Source: a virus
Strand: one strand, 5' to 3'
IMG/VR virus record: IMGVR_UViG_3300017956_000025
Location: 1-46,033 of that record
Length of the DNA stretch: 46,033 bases
Part shown: one piece after another, positions 38,581-46,033 of the stretch
How the letters are laid out: the number at the start of each line of letters is the position of its first letter
Numbering within the stretch: the first letter of the stretch is position 1
Notes under the pieces: model-generated
The model's database searches: none
Seen by the model: only the letters and a program-made list of their open reading frames with translations
Told to the model about the DNA's origin: nothing
Position numbers and translations under genes: made by a program

Positions 38581-39496
38581 TAATCATCCTCTCCGAACAA
38601 GTCTCTTATCCCAGAAAGATCTTTTGGAAGCCTTCTGGTTCTTTCTTTTGTTCCCATATTATTATTATCTAAATTAGTATTTTTATACTTATCCTTTATC
38701 GCTTGAACTATGCTGCTCTCTTTAAATGCACCGGTAAGAATTTGGTCTTCGAACTCTTTGTCCGAGGCAAAGCCGCTATCTTCTGGGTTGGCACGAGCAT
38801 CTTTGAGTTTCTGGACAGCCTCAGCGTTCCAAAAGGACGCTAGATATTCAACAAAGTTTAGGGTTAAATCAGATGATTCCTTTTCATCCCTTGCAATCAT
38901 ATGGGCATACCACGTCCATTGGGCTCCGGTTATATCCTTAAAAATCGGATCATCGACCTTGCATCCCCATATTTTGCATAATTTCCAACGGAGCCTTTGG
39001 TATGGCTCCGCTGCTATTTTTTTACAGTATCAAAGCCTACGTCTTTTCCTGATCTTTCAACAAGAGATTCATACTCTCTAAATATCTTTTCAACTAACGT
39101 TGACTGCATATCTAGAATAAAAGAAACATTTCTATCTTCCACGGTTTCACCTTCGTGCTCTTCAGAAAGCTCAGATAGCGGAACTGAGTTTATTTCTTTT
39201 ACGCAATAAGAAACGGCTATTGCCTTTGAGTGTAAGACTCGATCCATTTCGTCCGCCCTCATCAGAACCTTCATCAGATTAGCCTGCTCGCTTGCAGATA
39301 ATGTTGATATCTTAAATGTAAATCCACTAATCTTAAACTCCTCGGTCAACTTGCCTAGTAATATAAGATTTTTTAGATCAGATATCTTCATGCTGTTTTC
39401 CGACTCTTCAACTTCTTCGGCCTTATCGGCAGATAACATATCCTGCATTTCTTTCATCCGACTATTCTCAGATAAACTTGCTTTAACTTTTGGCAT
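38580..39496 (-). CDS. long tail assembly chaperone, made by -1 ribosomal frameshift
   Basis: The 160-codon chaperone frame ends GTA AAA AAA TAG. Slippage by -1 on A AAA AAA (39023-39017) avoids the TAG and joins a second frame open down to 38580, giving about 305 residues. The added part begins IAAEPYQRLRWKLCKIWGCK and continues with ITGAQWTWYAHMIARDEKE, the Trp-rich phrase typical of gpGT-type chaperone extensions. The frame is open without interruption across 39017-38901, although no start codon with a Shine-Dalgarno serves the downstream part. In lambda and many myophages (P2 E/E') the long form binds the tape measure protein, and its gene directly precedes the tape measure gene, as here. 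Confidence 0.85.
38986..39023 (-). promoter_or_regulatory. programmed -1 frameshift signal: A AAA AAA slippery site plus hairpin
   Basis: The heptamer A AAA AAA occupies 39023-39017 in the correct frame. It is followed by the TAG and a stem: 39013-39004 (CAGCGGAGCC) pairs with 38995-38986 (GGCTCCGTTG), ten pairs including one G-U, with an 8-base loop ATACCAAA. The G+C-rich 7-pair core begins 6 bases after the heptamer, which is the usual spacing for -1 stimulators. The hairpin is conspicuous in this AT-rich sequence. Confidence 0.88.
39014..39496 (-). CDS. tail assembly chaperone, short form
   Basis: 160 residues, acidic and helical, without transmembrane segments. It lies between tail tube and tape measure, the standard position of gpG/E-type chaperones that keep the tape measure soluble and recruit tube subunits. 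The sequence KISDLKNLILLGKLTEEFKI and FTFKISTLSASEQANLMKVL resembles short-form chaperones of myophages. ATG 39496 has a perfect AGGAG 5 bases upstream. The stop TAG at 39016-39014 follows the slippery heptamer directly. The gene begins shortly after an intrinsic terminator, so it may be expressed less than the sheath and tube genes. Confidence 0.85.
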   Translation of the reverse strand: MPKVKASLSENSRMKEMQDMLSADKAEEVEESENSMKISDLKNLILLGKLTEEFKISGFTFKISTLSASEQANLMKVLMRADEMDRVLHSKAIAVSYCVKEINSVPLSELSEEHEGETVEDRNVSFILDMQSTLVEKIFREYESLVERSGKDVGFDTVKK

Positions 39497-39532
39497 ATTT
39501 ACTCCTGTTTTATATAATTATACTCTATAAAT

Positions 39533-39564
39533 AAAAAAGCACCATACATTTGTATGGTGCTTTT
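39533..39564 (-). terminator. intrinsic terminator after the tail tube gene
   Basis: On the minus strand, AAAA is followed by GCACCATAC, a four-base loop AAAT, the exact complement GTATGGTGC, and then TTTTTT. The nine-pair stem plus T-tract is a standard Rho-independent terminator. It lies 22 bases beyond the tube stop. The flanking A-tract makes it able to act on the plus strand too, but no plus-strand gene ends here. It separates sheath and tube from chaperone and tape measure. Confidence 0.88.
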
Positions 39565-39586
39565 GTGCAATTATTTATTGCTAAAT

Positions 39587-40216
39587 TTAGCCGCCATAAG
39601 CAGCAGAAATAAGTCCAGCAAAGTCGAGTGGACCGCGTCTCGTGCCCGTATCAGCAGACTGCTCAACCGAGTCAACCTGCCTTCCCGGAATCTCTCTAGC
39701 CCCAGAAACACCCTGGCTATCAGCAACTGGGCCGCCGGCTCTAGTTGATGACATAAATTCAGCGGATACACCAGCATTCTCTGCAATAACGTAATCATTT
39801 ACAGTATAAGACTTCGTTAAAGAGGTAAAGAAGCAGTTATGGTAAGTTGTAACAACTGCGTTATCTCCGTCGCCAGTAAACTTGTCAATAACCACAATGT
39901 CAAAGGGTATTCTCTGGGCATGGATGTTTCTATAGCCTCTAGAGAAAGCCTCAGGAAGTGATAGTCCATCAAAAACGACTCTATTAACTGTCATGGTGAT
40001 CTTAGCTGGCTGGTTGGGCACTAGCTCAATAACGCCATCCGTTCCAACCTCAGAAATAGGCTTTACGCCTCTATTTTGATTTTCCTGGAATGACTGCACG
40101 GCACCAACCGGCTCCCCTTCTACATAGATAACAATCTGAGTAGATAGGCCAGTTCTGGTTTTGCTACCATTATCTGGATTATCAAAAATGGTTCCTGTAT
40201 TTGGATATTCGGCCAT
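39587..40216 (-). CDS. tail tube protein
   Basis: 209 residues, typical for contractile tail tubes (about 150-200). The core is IVIYVEGEPVGAVQSFQENQ with PISEVGTDGVIELVPNQPAK and ITMTVNRVVFDGLSLPEAF, the beta-barrel pattern of tube subunits where an inner strand pair is followed by a charged loop and R-V-x-F/Y-D. The C-terminal about 55 residues are Gly/Ser-rich and extra to the barrel. It lies immediately after the sheath gene and before the chaperone, the canonical order. AGGAG precedes the ATG at 6 bases. An intrinsic terminator follows, which fits a need for many copies of tube and sheath relative to the downstream proteins. Confidence 0.87.
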   Translation of the reverse strand: MAEYPNTGTIFDNPDNGSKTRTGLSTQIVIYVEGEPVGAVQSFQENQNRGVKPISEVGTDGVIELVPNQPAKITMTVNRVVFDGLSLPEAFSRGYRNIHAQRIPFDIVVIDKFTGDGDNAVVTTYHNCFFTSLTKSYTVNDYVIAENAGVSAEFMSSTRAGGPVADSQGVSGAREIPGRQVDSVEQSADTGTRRGPLDFAGLISAAYGG

Positions 40217-40232
40217 TATATTCTCCTATTTA

Positions 40233-43200
40233 TTATATGATTCCAACTTCTATATCGATAAATATGTAATTAATCGGATAAGCTGGAGTAAATCGCAAGA
40301 AGACATTAATTTGCCTTGGATCAACCTTGTCCTGCTCAACCTTAATGTTGTCAAAGAAGGTTACCAATCCTTGACTAACTAATCCTGACATAATTGATCT
40401 CGTTCTTTGGTTAATTAGAAGATTTACATCTGGGTTCTGAACTCCGCCGATAAATCCTGCCAAAGAATTCCTGAGTGTCTTCTTTACAAAGTCTCTAATG
40501 AAGATAATTGAGATTTCCTCATCCTCAATAAATCCGGACTGACTAGTCGTTCTTCCCGCAAGAACTCTGCCGCCACCAGATACTGGCTGAAGCAGGGTTG
40601 CGCCAACGGCACCAATCTGGTTCTGGATAATTGGCCTAAAGATCTTATCTCTCGTAAGAGAGAATCCAGATAGAACCTTGTTAGTAAGCGGTATGGCAAC
40701 ATTCTGTCTTGCAGATAGATAACCTGCAGCGGCAGCAGCAGCATAGAATCCGTGAAGCGCAACGTTTGTTCCATTTACATTTCTTACAATTTCATCAGGA
40801 TAGAAGTATACGCATCTATTGCTTGTGTAATTGTCACTAAGCTTGAAGTTGACTAGATCTTCGGTATTTCCAGATAGGATCTCCTCGGGATCGTCTCCCT
40901 GAATTCCTTCGATAATTCCGATATCCTCTACTGCAACTTCCTCAGTTCCTATGATGGCCGCAGGTGTTACGCCCATTTGAGCGCCGATAAACGATACTCT
41001 TTCTTTGCGATTTACAATAGAACTCATATTTTCACAGTGATTTACGGAAGCTCTAAAGACAGATGATATCGCCTGACTCGGAAGAGGTACTATGATCTGA
41101 GCTTCTGCGGCTTCAAGCGCCTCGAATGCCTCAAACCAATTTGTATCAAAGAAGTCTGCATCATTTTCATCAATATATGAAATTCTGATTCCGTCGCCCT
41201 CTCTGATAACCCCGCTTGATACAAGATCCTGATGAAGAAGCAGTGAAGCATCATCAGCATTTGTATTCGACGGATCTTTGACAAAGAATTGAATATCAGA
41301 GTAAGAGCTTATCAGATCTAGCGGCGTACCATTTTCGGCAGCGACATAAACAAGTGAGTCGTCCTCAACGGAGGTTATCTCAAGCTCTACTGAAGGAATG
41401 CCGAGAGCCGCATTAAATAGCTGCCCCGATATCTCTTCAACAGAAGTGTAAACTGTTCCAGAGGCATCCTCCATGCTGGTGATCACTATTACATTTCCAA
41501 CGTTTACTCCATCAAAATCAATTTCAGGAGTCGTGAAGTACACCTGGCCAGACTCGACATCTAGAGTGCCGTCATCACCGCTCGCAACAATGTCCTCTTC
41601 GGAGTTAACAATCGTATAGGAGAATGCATTATCAGAGCTTGATATCCACTGACCCTGCTGAATATCGCTTTCAAGCTGAGAGTTGTAGAAAGCAACTTTA
41701 TTCGGGAAAACCTGAGTCTCTACACCGTCTCTTACAACAAATATGTTTACTCTTGAGTCGGAATCAGGCCTACCATTACGAAGACCCTCTATTGGTCTCG
41801 GAATAACAAATCTGAGATCGTCAACTTCACAGGCATCTGCATTGCTTGCTCCAGCATCATAGCAAGATGAGAAGCCGCCATTACCAAGTGAGTCTCTTTC
41901 TTCAAGTAAAGTTACAGATGTTCTTCTGGGAACTGGAGGCTTACACTGAACGGCTAGCACGCCCGGTGCGCCATTTTCTAGGGCCATCTGTGCGCCAAGA
42001 GAAAGAGCGTTTGACTCAGAAACCAGACCATGCTTTGTAAATAGATCGTTTGCTTCAGTGAAGAACTGTGGATCATTCAGGTCTAACTCAAAGATATATT
42101 TGGCTACAAGATTATCACCCTGAGCAAGTGCTCTTGAGCTGACATCTACAAAGAATTTGTCGCCAACCTCAAATGGTGTACCACCCTCTTCTATTCCCAG
42201 CAGAAGAAGCCCGTTGTTCTGAAGAAGGTGGAACGTCAGTCCAGTATCTGCCAACCCAGTAGCTCCGACTCCCTCAATGTCATCGAAAGATACAGTCTCG
42301 TCCTCTAAAGATACAAGTCTAACGCGCCTAGTTGATGTAACATCCGTTATTACAAATCTGCCGCCACCAAAATTGCTTCCGGGGCAAATAAGTACAGTCT
42401 TACCGACATCGCCGGCAGTAAAGCTTCCTTCTGTAGCGGGCTCTCCTGTAAGCTCATCATGGGCAACAGAATCATCATCAATTAGAATATTCATAGCCCG
42501 GATAGACCAATCTAGTGCGTCGTCAGGCTCCTCTCCCCAGGCGGGGTCGGCTGGGCCAAGGCTATCGCTGATCACAGTTATGGTTGTATCTACGCCATCG
42601 TATTCAATTGATTCGATCTCATGGCCGGCATATCCATCAACCGTAACTGAACCATTGGGATCTAAGCACAAAAAGTCTCCGGGAAGAGCCTGTCCCTGTG
42701 AAACCAAGTCAGCCCCAGGTACAACAAATGTATTTGATGTTTCAAGAGAAGTGTCTCCCTCTCTTATTGTTACAAAACCCTGCGGGAAGGCTGTAGCAGT
42801 ATTGTCTCCATAAGCAACCTCAAAGCCGTCTACACACTCTGAGACATTTCCAGATATTGCTCCGGCATTACTGGTGAAATACCCACTGGTAAATGTAATT
42901 GGAGCACCGGTATCGTCATAAATTTGCCCAGATATTGAGCCGGTTGCAGTAAAGGTTGATAGACCAGGAATTGGGTCGCCATTTGAATCTCTTACGACAG
43001 AGACACACTTGATAGTCCACCTTTCACTTGGTGCGGAGTCATCCAAGATATCAAGAGTAACTAGTGGATCACAATCATCATTTACAACAATAATTCCGGT
43101 ACCTATATTGGATGAAGATGCAGAGAACGCTTTCCCATCCTGATCGCCTATTGATGCCCCTCTAAGCTCTATGCATCCCGTGGTGGGATCTAGCCTAAAA

Positions 43201-43532
43201 TCAAACGGAGTAGAAATTCCGCTTGCATCAATCTCTTCTTCTTTTCCGAATAGGAGTGTTCCGTTTAGCCTTAGCTCAGTTCTACCGCTTACAACTGGCC
43301 AATTCTGAAGTCTAAAGAACCTTCCATCTGCAGAGCCTGTGGGGCTACAGTCGGAGTTTCCATCGGTGCCGGATCCAGCAGCAGACTCGATTACAGTCTC
43401 CTCCCTGAGGCCTTCACCCATTACGCAAACTATTCTAATTCCGCCAGGAATTGATACGCCCCTGGAGATAACCCTATCTCTGGCAAAAGCTCCGGGCTGT
43501 ATAAATCCTGATACTCCAGGTATGTTAGCCAT
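40233..43532 (-). CDS. tail sheath protein, unusually large (1099 aa)
   Basis: The contractile sheath. The N-terminus (IPGVSGFIQPGAFARDRVIS, RGVSIPGGIRIVCVMGEG) and C-terminus (RDFVKKTLRNSLAGFIGG, INQRTRSIMSGLVSQGLVTF, DPRQINVFLRFTPAYPINYI) carry the conserved sheath core, including the C-terminal arm that links subunits. SARQNVAIPLTNKVLSGFSL near residue 940 belongs to the conserved domain. T4 sheath has 659 residues and P2 about 400, so several hundred residues between are extra. They are beta-rich; residues about 189-265 (TATGSISGQIYDDTGAPITF) look like an Ig or carboxypeptidase-regulatory-like fold. These insertions probably face outward. GGAGG lies 7 bases before the ATG, the strongest ribosome site in the window, as expected for an abundant protein. 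Confidence 0.9.
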   Translation of the reverse strand: MANIPGVSGFIQPGAFARDRVISRGVSIPGGIRIVCVMGEGLREETVIESAAGSGTDGNSDCSPTGSADGRFFRLQNWPVVSGRTELRLNGTLLFGKEEEIDASGISTPFDFRLDPTTGCIELRGASIGDQDGKAFSASSSNIGTGIIVVNDDCDPLVTLDILDDSAPSERWTIKCVSVVRDSNGDPIPGLSTFTATGSISGQIYDDTGAPITFTSGYFTSNAGAISGNVSECVDGFEVAYGDNTATAFPQGFVTIREGDTSLETSNTFVVPGADLVSQGQALPGDFLCLDPNGSVTVDGYAGHEIESIEYDGVDTTITVISDSLGPADPAWGEEPDDALDWSIRAMNILIDDDSVAHDELTGEPATEGSFTAGDVGKTVLICPGSNFGGGRFVITDVTSTRRVRLVSLEDETVSFDDIEGVGATGLADTGLTFHLLQNNGLLLLGIEEGGTPFEVGDKFFVDVSSRALAQGDNLVAKYIFELDLNDPQFFTEANDLFTKHGLVSESNALSLGAQMALENGAPGVLAVQCKPPVPRRTSVTLLEERDSLGNGGFSSCYDAGASNADACEVDDLRFVIPRPIEGLRNGRPDSDSRVNIFVVRDGVETQVFPNKVAFYNSQLESDIQQGQWISSSDNAFSYTIVNSEEDIVASGDDGTLDVESGQVYFTTPEIDFDGVNVGNVIVITSMEDASGTVYTSVEEISGQLFNAALGIPSVELEITSVEDDSLVYVAAENGTPLDLISSYSDIQFFVKDPSNTNADDASLLLHQDLVSSGVIREGDGIRISYIDENDADFFDTNWFEAFEALEAAEAQIIVPLPSQAISSVFRASVNHCENMSSIVNRKERVSFIGAQMGVTPAAIIGTEEVAVEDIGIIEGIQGDDPEEILSGNTEDLVNFKLSDNYTSNRCVYFYPDEIVRNVNGTNVALHGFYAAAAAAGYLSARQNVAIPLTNKVLSGFSLTRDKIFRPIIQNQIGAVGATLLQPVSGGGRVLAGRTTSQSGFIEDEEISIIFIRDFVKKTLRNSLAGFIGGVQNPDVNLLINQRTRSIMSGLVSQGLVTFFDNIKVEQDKVDPRQINVFLRFTPAYPINYIFIDIEVGII

Positions 43533-43590
43533 TTAAAATCCTCCGCATATATAATATGTCATCAAATTATTTATTATTAGTAGTTTCATT
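43533..43590 (-). other. AT-rich spacer upstream of the sheath gene
   Basis: Fifty-eight bases containing AATAATAAATAATTTG and TATTATATATG on the minus strand, followed by GGAGG for the sheath gene. AATAAATA matches seven of eight positions of the T4-type late promoter TATAAATA, but such strings are common in AT-rich spacers. A promoter here would suit the abundant sheath and tube proteins; it is unproven. Confidence 0.35.
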
Positions 43591-44397
43591 TTAAATTTCC
43601 GTTAAATCAACTATTTCACTAAACCTTCTCGATAGCGAGTCGCCATTGGTCTTTAAACCAGGTATTGGAGTCCAGGTTGGTTCCAGCGTAAAAGCTATTT
43701 TCTCAACAATATTTTCTATTGGAACCTCTACTCTCCATTCGGATAATGTAGTTAATGATATTGTGTTATTATATACATAATCATTAGCATATGATTCGGC
43801 AGATTCTCCGCCTATTGATAAATTACTTATAAATAATCCATTTGCCCTAAGCTCATTCCAAAGCGAGTACTGAAGAGCAAGCGAAACTATATCAGTTAGC
43901 TCTTGCAGTTCTGCTTGGCTTTCAGAGTATATTTGAACATCAAATCTAAGCTCCCACCGGCCAGCATAAACTCTGTGAGTTGGAGTGCTAAAAACCTTTC
44001 TTGCACCATACTCATTTTCAATTACATCAGTTCTGTATTTATAAGTCATGTTTTGATTAAAGGATAAAGGCTTATATGATCCGCCATTTGCCTTAATCAA
44101 GATTGCCGGGAAAAATTTTACTTCATATCTGTAGGTGTCAGATATGAGGATCTTCGTTGTTAGCTCAGAATCTACGTCTAGCCCAGTTAGATCTGGCGTA
44201 AGCGGATATCCAAACTCATCATCCCTGTATGTAAATACGGAATCATTTTGGAATATTTTTCTAAGTCCATCGATAAGTAGAGCCTTGGGGTGAACTATTG
44301 CACTCTGTTGTACTACGAATTGATCAGCAAAAAAGCTTGAGTAAACAATATGATCGCCATTAAGCGCTGTTCCTGGCAAGTTTTGTTGATCTATCAT
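43591..44397 (-). CDS. putative tail terminator or neck protein
   Basis: 268 residues, just upstream of the sheath gene, where contractile phages usually encode the tail terminator or sheath-completion protein. The middle reads HRVYAGRWELRFDVQIYSES followed by a helix QAELQELTDIVSLAL, then strands SEWRVEVPIENIVEKIAF. That strand-helix-strand arrangement resembles tail terminator folds in outline; the resemblance is by eye. The N-terminal part (ALLIDGLRKIFQND, YRYEVKFFPAILIKANGG) is also alpha/beta. No signal peptide or membrane segment is present. AGGG precedes the ATG. Another possibility is a plain neck connector. Confidence 0.5.
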   Translation of the reverse strand: MIDQQNLPGTALNGDHIVYSSFFADQFVVQQSAIVHPKALLIDGLRKIFQNDSVFTYRDDEFGYPLTPDLTGLDVDSELTTKILISDTYRYEVKFFPAILIKANGGSYKPLSFNQNMTYKYRTDVIENEYGARKVFSTPTHRVYAGRWELRFDVQIYSESQAELQELTDIVSLALQYSLWNELRANGLFISNLSIGGESAESYANDYVYNNTISLTTLSEWRVEVPIENIVEKIAFTLEPTWTPIPGLKTNGDSLSRRFSEIVDLTEI

Positions 44398-44409
44398 TTC
44401 AAGCCCTGT

Positions 44410-44769
44410 TTATTTTAATCTGTTTTTCTTATCTCTAAAGTTCAGCGGCAAGTATTTAACATCCTCAAGCTCCGAGGCTTGATTGCAAAAATTTTCAATT
44501 TCTTTTATAAATTTATCCAACTCATGCCTTGATGAAAGCTGCTCTTTTGATATCCTTAATATCTTTTTTGCAGTAAGCTCAACCACAACTTCGTCATCTA
44601 TATTAGAAGCATTTAAATTACCAGAAATAATTTCAACACAGCTTGAATCTTTTATTATTCTTGTTTTAGACTTTTCTTTGTTTTTTATTAGGGATGAAAG
44701 ATTACTTATAGTCTTGTTCAATGCGACATTATTTTTGAAATGTCTATTGTAAAATCTTATAACGAACAT
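44410..44769 (-). CDS. unknown small protein upstream of the neck/terminator gene
   Basis: 119 residues, Lys/Asn-rich and basic, with no recognised domain. It starts MFVIRFYNRHFKNNVALNKT, has a central beta-like part (DDEVVVELTAKKILRIS) and a C-terminal helix (SRHELDKFIKEIENFCNQ). AAGG is 8 bases before ATG, and the stop of the preceding gene lies four bases upstream. Its setting among neck genes suggests a minor neck, head-completion or assembly protein, but this is by context only. Its coding frame agrees with the tight packing, and no better frame exists on either strand. Confidence 0.6.
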   Translation of the reverse strand: MFVIRFYNRHFKNNVALNKTISNLSSLIKNKEKSKTRIIKDSSCVEIISGNLNASNIDDEVVVELTAKKILRISKEQLSSRHELDKFIKEIENFCNQASELEDVKYLPLNFRDKKNRLK

Positions 44770-44773
44770 TTAG

Positions 44774-45232
44774 CTACCTTACTTCGTAGACTTTATTTTC
44801 TTTACTAAACTCTATTGTTTTATTAATTGGTTTAAAGTTTTTGTGTAAATATTCTACGCCATATCTACCACCTGGCAGTCTAACCTCCCAGTAGCCATTG
44901 TCATCTGTTTTTAGATCTTTAACAAGCTCATTTTTATCATCATATAACTTTACCTGAACGCCCACTAGGGGTACTTTAGATTTATTGACAATATAGCCAA
45001 ATACCTTTACTGCTCCCAGTAATAATTTTTTAACTTTTTGTTGACTAACAGTTTCGGGTTGGCTATTTATCTTAACACCAGGTGCTACTTTACTAAGCTT
45101 ATCTAATTTAGATAGCACTAGATCCAGTTTTCCCTCATTTGATTTTAGTTTTTTTTCTAGCTCATTTAGCCTTTGGTCCATATCATATATGGCATCTATG
45201 GCTGATTTTTCTCTATGATTCGATTGAGACAT
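44774..45232 (-). CDS. coiled-coil plus transthyretin/carboxypeptidase-regulatory-like virion protein
   Basis: 152 residues in two clear parts. Residues about 10-50 form a heptad coiled coil (MDQRLNELEKKLKSNEGKLD, VLSKLDKLSK), suited to trimer or dimer formation. After a linker, residues about 75-150 read VFGYIVNKSKVPLVGVQVKL, KTDDNGYWEVRLPGGRYGVE and FKPINKTIEF, the seven-strand pattern of CarboxypepD_reg-like (transthyretin-like) domains, which occur as surface decorations in phages. Likely a small fibre, whisker or decoration protein; membership of neck or head is not shown. The ATG lies inside the upstream fibre gene (20-base overlap), with GGAAG upstream, so the pair is probably translationally coupled. 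Confidence 0.65.
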   Translation of the reverse strand: MSQSNHREKSAIDAIYDMDQRLNELEKKLKSNEGKLDLVLSKLDKLSKVAPGVKINSQPETVSQQKVKKLLLGAVKVFGYIVNKSKVPLVGVQVKLYDDKNELVKDLKTDDNGYWEVRLPGGRYGVEYLHKNFKPINKTIEFSKENKVYEVR

Positions 45233-46033
45233 TATTTACTTCCAAAAGATTTTCGACTATAGTGGCTCCTCCTGCAACGTTTATAAATACAGGAACATAA
45301 GTCCAGGCTGCAGCCTGAAAAAGGGATAGATCCCTTGTCGAGTTAGAGACAACAATATTCCTGTAAGTGGGAGGATTTGATGCATTTATATTTGAACAGA
45401 AGACAATTCCATTATTTCCAGAACTAAAGTAAAAGCCGAAATTATTGAAGTAACAATTAGTTATAGAAACATTTTGAAATATGGGGTCCGCAACTGCTGG
45501 GAAGCTGGGTGTTCCAATGGATATGAACTCAGACCATGCATTGCTATTTAGAGGACCATAATTAGGAGTAGAGAATCTAATGCTGTCTATTGAAAAGGAT
45601 GCAGTTAAAGAATTTCCCACTTCTGCAATGTTGTGGCTGATTACTATGGCTGATGCAAGCTGTCCGACCCCAACTCCATCAACACCTTGATAGGTAAAGT
45701 TCGAGAGCCTTGCTCCATAAGTGAATTTATTTGTACCCGATTGATTTCCTATCTGAAATAACTGCCTTCCCGTTTCAAGCAAATAATTCGGACCTCGCTG
45801 AACAATAGACTCAGGTCCGCAACCCTCTATCTCTAAATCAAAATCAAAACTAATTTGACTATTTACAATATGAAGCCCAGGTGCCAAAATAATCTTTGGC
45901 TTGAACTGTCCCTTAAATATACTTGAGAAAACTTCACAATATTTGACAGCTCTTTTTAGTGATTTAAATTGTCCAAAATTATCTTCCGGGGAGACAATTA
46001 GTTGATTTAAGATCTTATAATCAACTCTATCGA
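45213..46033 (-). CDS. beta-helix (pectin-lyase-like) fibre or tailspike, 5' end outside window
   Basis: The last 272 residues of a longer protein; the frame is open to the window edge, so the true start lies beyond it and the TTG at 45887 is internal. The visible start, DRVDYKILNQLIVSPED, leads to FKSLKRAVKYCEVF and KPKIILAPGLHIVNSQISF, FDLEIEGCGPESIVQRG, the usual opening of a right-handed parallel beta-helix. Later strands (FTYGARLSNFTYQG, NVSITNCYFNNFGFYFSSG, CSNINASNPPTYRNIVVSNS) continue the coil pattern. Such folds bind or cut polysaccharides in tailspikes; no catalytic residues can be assigned. It precedes the coiled-coil/transthyretin-like gene, so the two may form one decoration or fibre assembly. 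Confidence 0.7.
   Translation of the reverse strand, partial: DRVDYKILNQLIVSPEDNFGQFKSLKRAVKYCEVFSSIFKGQFKPKIILAPGLHIVNSQISFDFDLEIEGCGPESIVQRGPNYLLETGRQLFQIGNQSGTNKFTYGARLSNFTYQGVDGVGVGQLASAIVISHNIAEVGNSLTASFSIDSIRFSTPNYGPLNSNAWSEFISIGTPSFPAVADPIFQNVSITNCYFNNFGFYFSSGNNGIVFCSNINASNPPTYRNIVVSNSTRDLSLFQAAAWTYVPVFINVAGGATIVENLLEVNNVSIES

Noticed and set aside
38580-38900. Independent 106-residue gene starting with ATG at 38900
   Set aside because: No Shine-Dalgarno precedes this ATG, the frame is open upstream to the slippery site, and the upstream part encodes a chaperone-type Trp-rich segment. It is the -1 extension.
39497-39532. Promoter with TATAAT at 39522-39517 before the chaperone gene
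   Set aside because: There is no -35 element at proper spacing, and a start about 7 bases downstream would leave almost no leader before AGGAG. AT-rich chance is likely.
42277-42813. 178-residue plus-strand frame opposite the sheath gene
   Set aside because: It is Ser/Pro-rich shadow coding on the reverse of a confident sheath gene, without a ribosome site. The same holds for the other plus-strand frames in the window.
39569-43580. AATAAATA strings near 39570, 40224 and 43570 as T4-type late promoters
   Set aside because: They differ from TATAAATA, one overlaps a stop codon region and one a ribosome site, and no further phage late-promoter context is visible.
45213-45887. 224-residue protein starting at TTG 45887
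   Set aside because: The frame is open from 45887 to the window edge and the upstream residues fit a beta-helix start, so the TTG is internal.
1-46033. Extracellular contractile injection system or tailocin instead of a phage
   Set aside because: A tape measure with frameshifted chaperone and the absence of the AAA+ ATPase and cargo genes favour a phage tail. A tailocin cannot be fully excluded without capsid genes.
1-46033. tRNA genes, CRISPR arrays, insertion sequences or attachment sites
   Set aside because: Coding is nearly continuous, all spacers are under 100 bases, and none contains cloverleaf, regularly spaced repeat, transposase or terminal inverted repeat signals.

Overview
The window is a late structural module of a contractile-tailed (myovirus-type) phage or prophage. 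It is AT-rich and almost fully coding, and every supportable gene reads on the minus strand, so transcription runs from high to low coordinates. Phage rather than a phage-like secretion or tailocin particle is favoured by a tape-measure-type protein behind a tail assembly chaperone with a textbook -1 frameshift; no AAA+ ATPase, toxin cargo or integrase gene is visible. Ribosome sites are strong AGGAG/GGAGG types, so the host is probably a bacterium with ordinary Shine-Dalgarno use. The host cannot be named from this sequence.

Layout in transcription order: (1) 46033-43591: a beta-helix fibre or spike cut by the window edge, a 152-residue coiled-coil plus transthyretin-like protein, an unknown 119-residue protein, and a 268-residue protein in the tail-terminator/neck position. 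(2) 43532-39587: oversized tail sheath (1099 aa) and tail tube (209 aa), closed by a clear intrinsic terminator at 39533-39564. (3) 39496-36670: tail assembly chaperone, its -1 frameshift extension, and the tape measure protein. (4) 36667-28386: tube/baseplate junction protein, baseplate hub (1648 aa) and OB-fold spike (785 aa). (5) 28326-18268: a 2669-residue giant with an Ala-rich coiled coil and a long very hydrophobic stretch, and a 681-residue unknown. (6) 18207-97: gp25/W-like wedge, baseplate J-like protein (1107 aa), a 3241-residue LamG-like giant in the gpI position, and a 1520-residue fibre-like protein with a dockerin-like calcium-binding pair. The first 87 bases hold the start of one more gene.

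The order sheath-tube-chaperone-tape measure-(N/U position)-hub-spike-gp25-J-I position-fibre is that of Mu/P2-type tails, but the proteins are strongly enlarged. Six genes exceed 1000 codons and together encode about 11,300 residues. The conserved cores of J and probably of the sheath are interrupted by long beta-rich stretches, and two large genes (2669 and 681 aa) sit between spike and gp25. The reading is a tail with a small conserved machine and a very large adhesive or envelope-interacting baseplate. Function calls rest on recognisable motifs and gene order; no searches were run.
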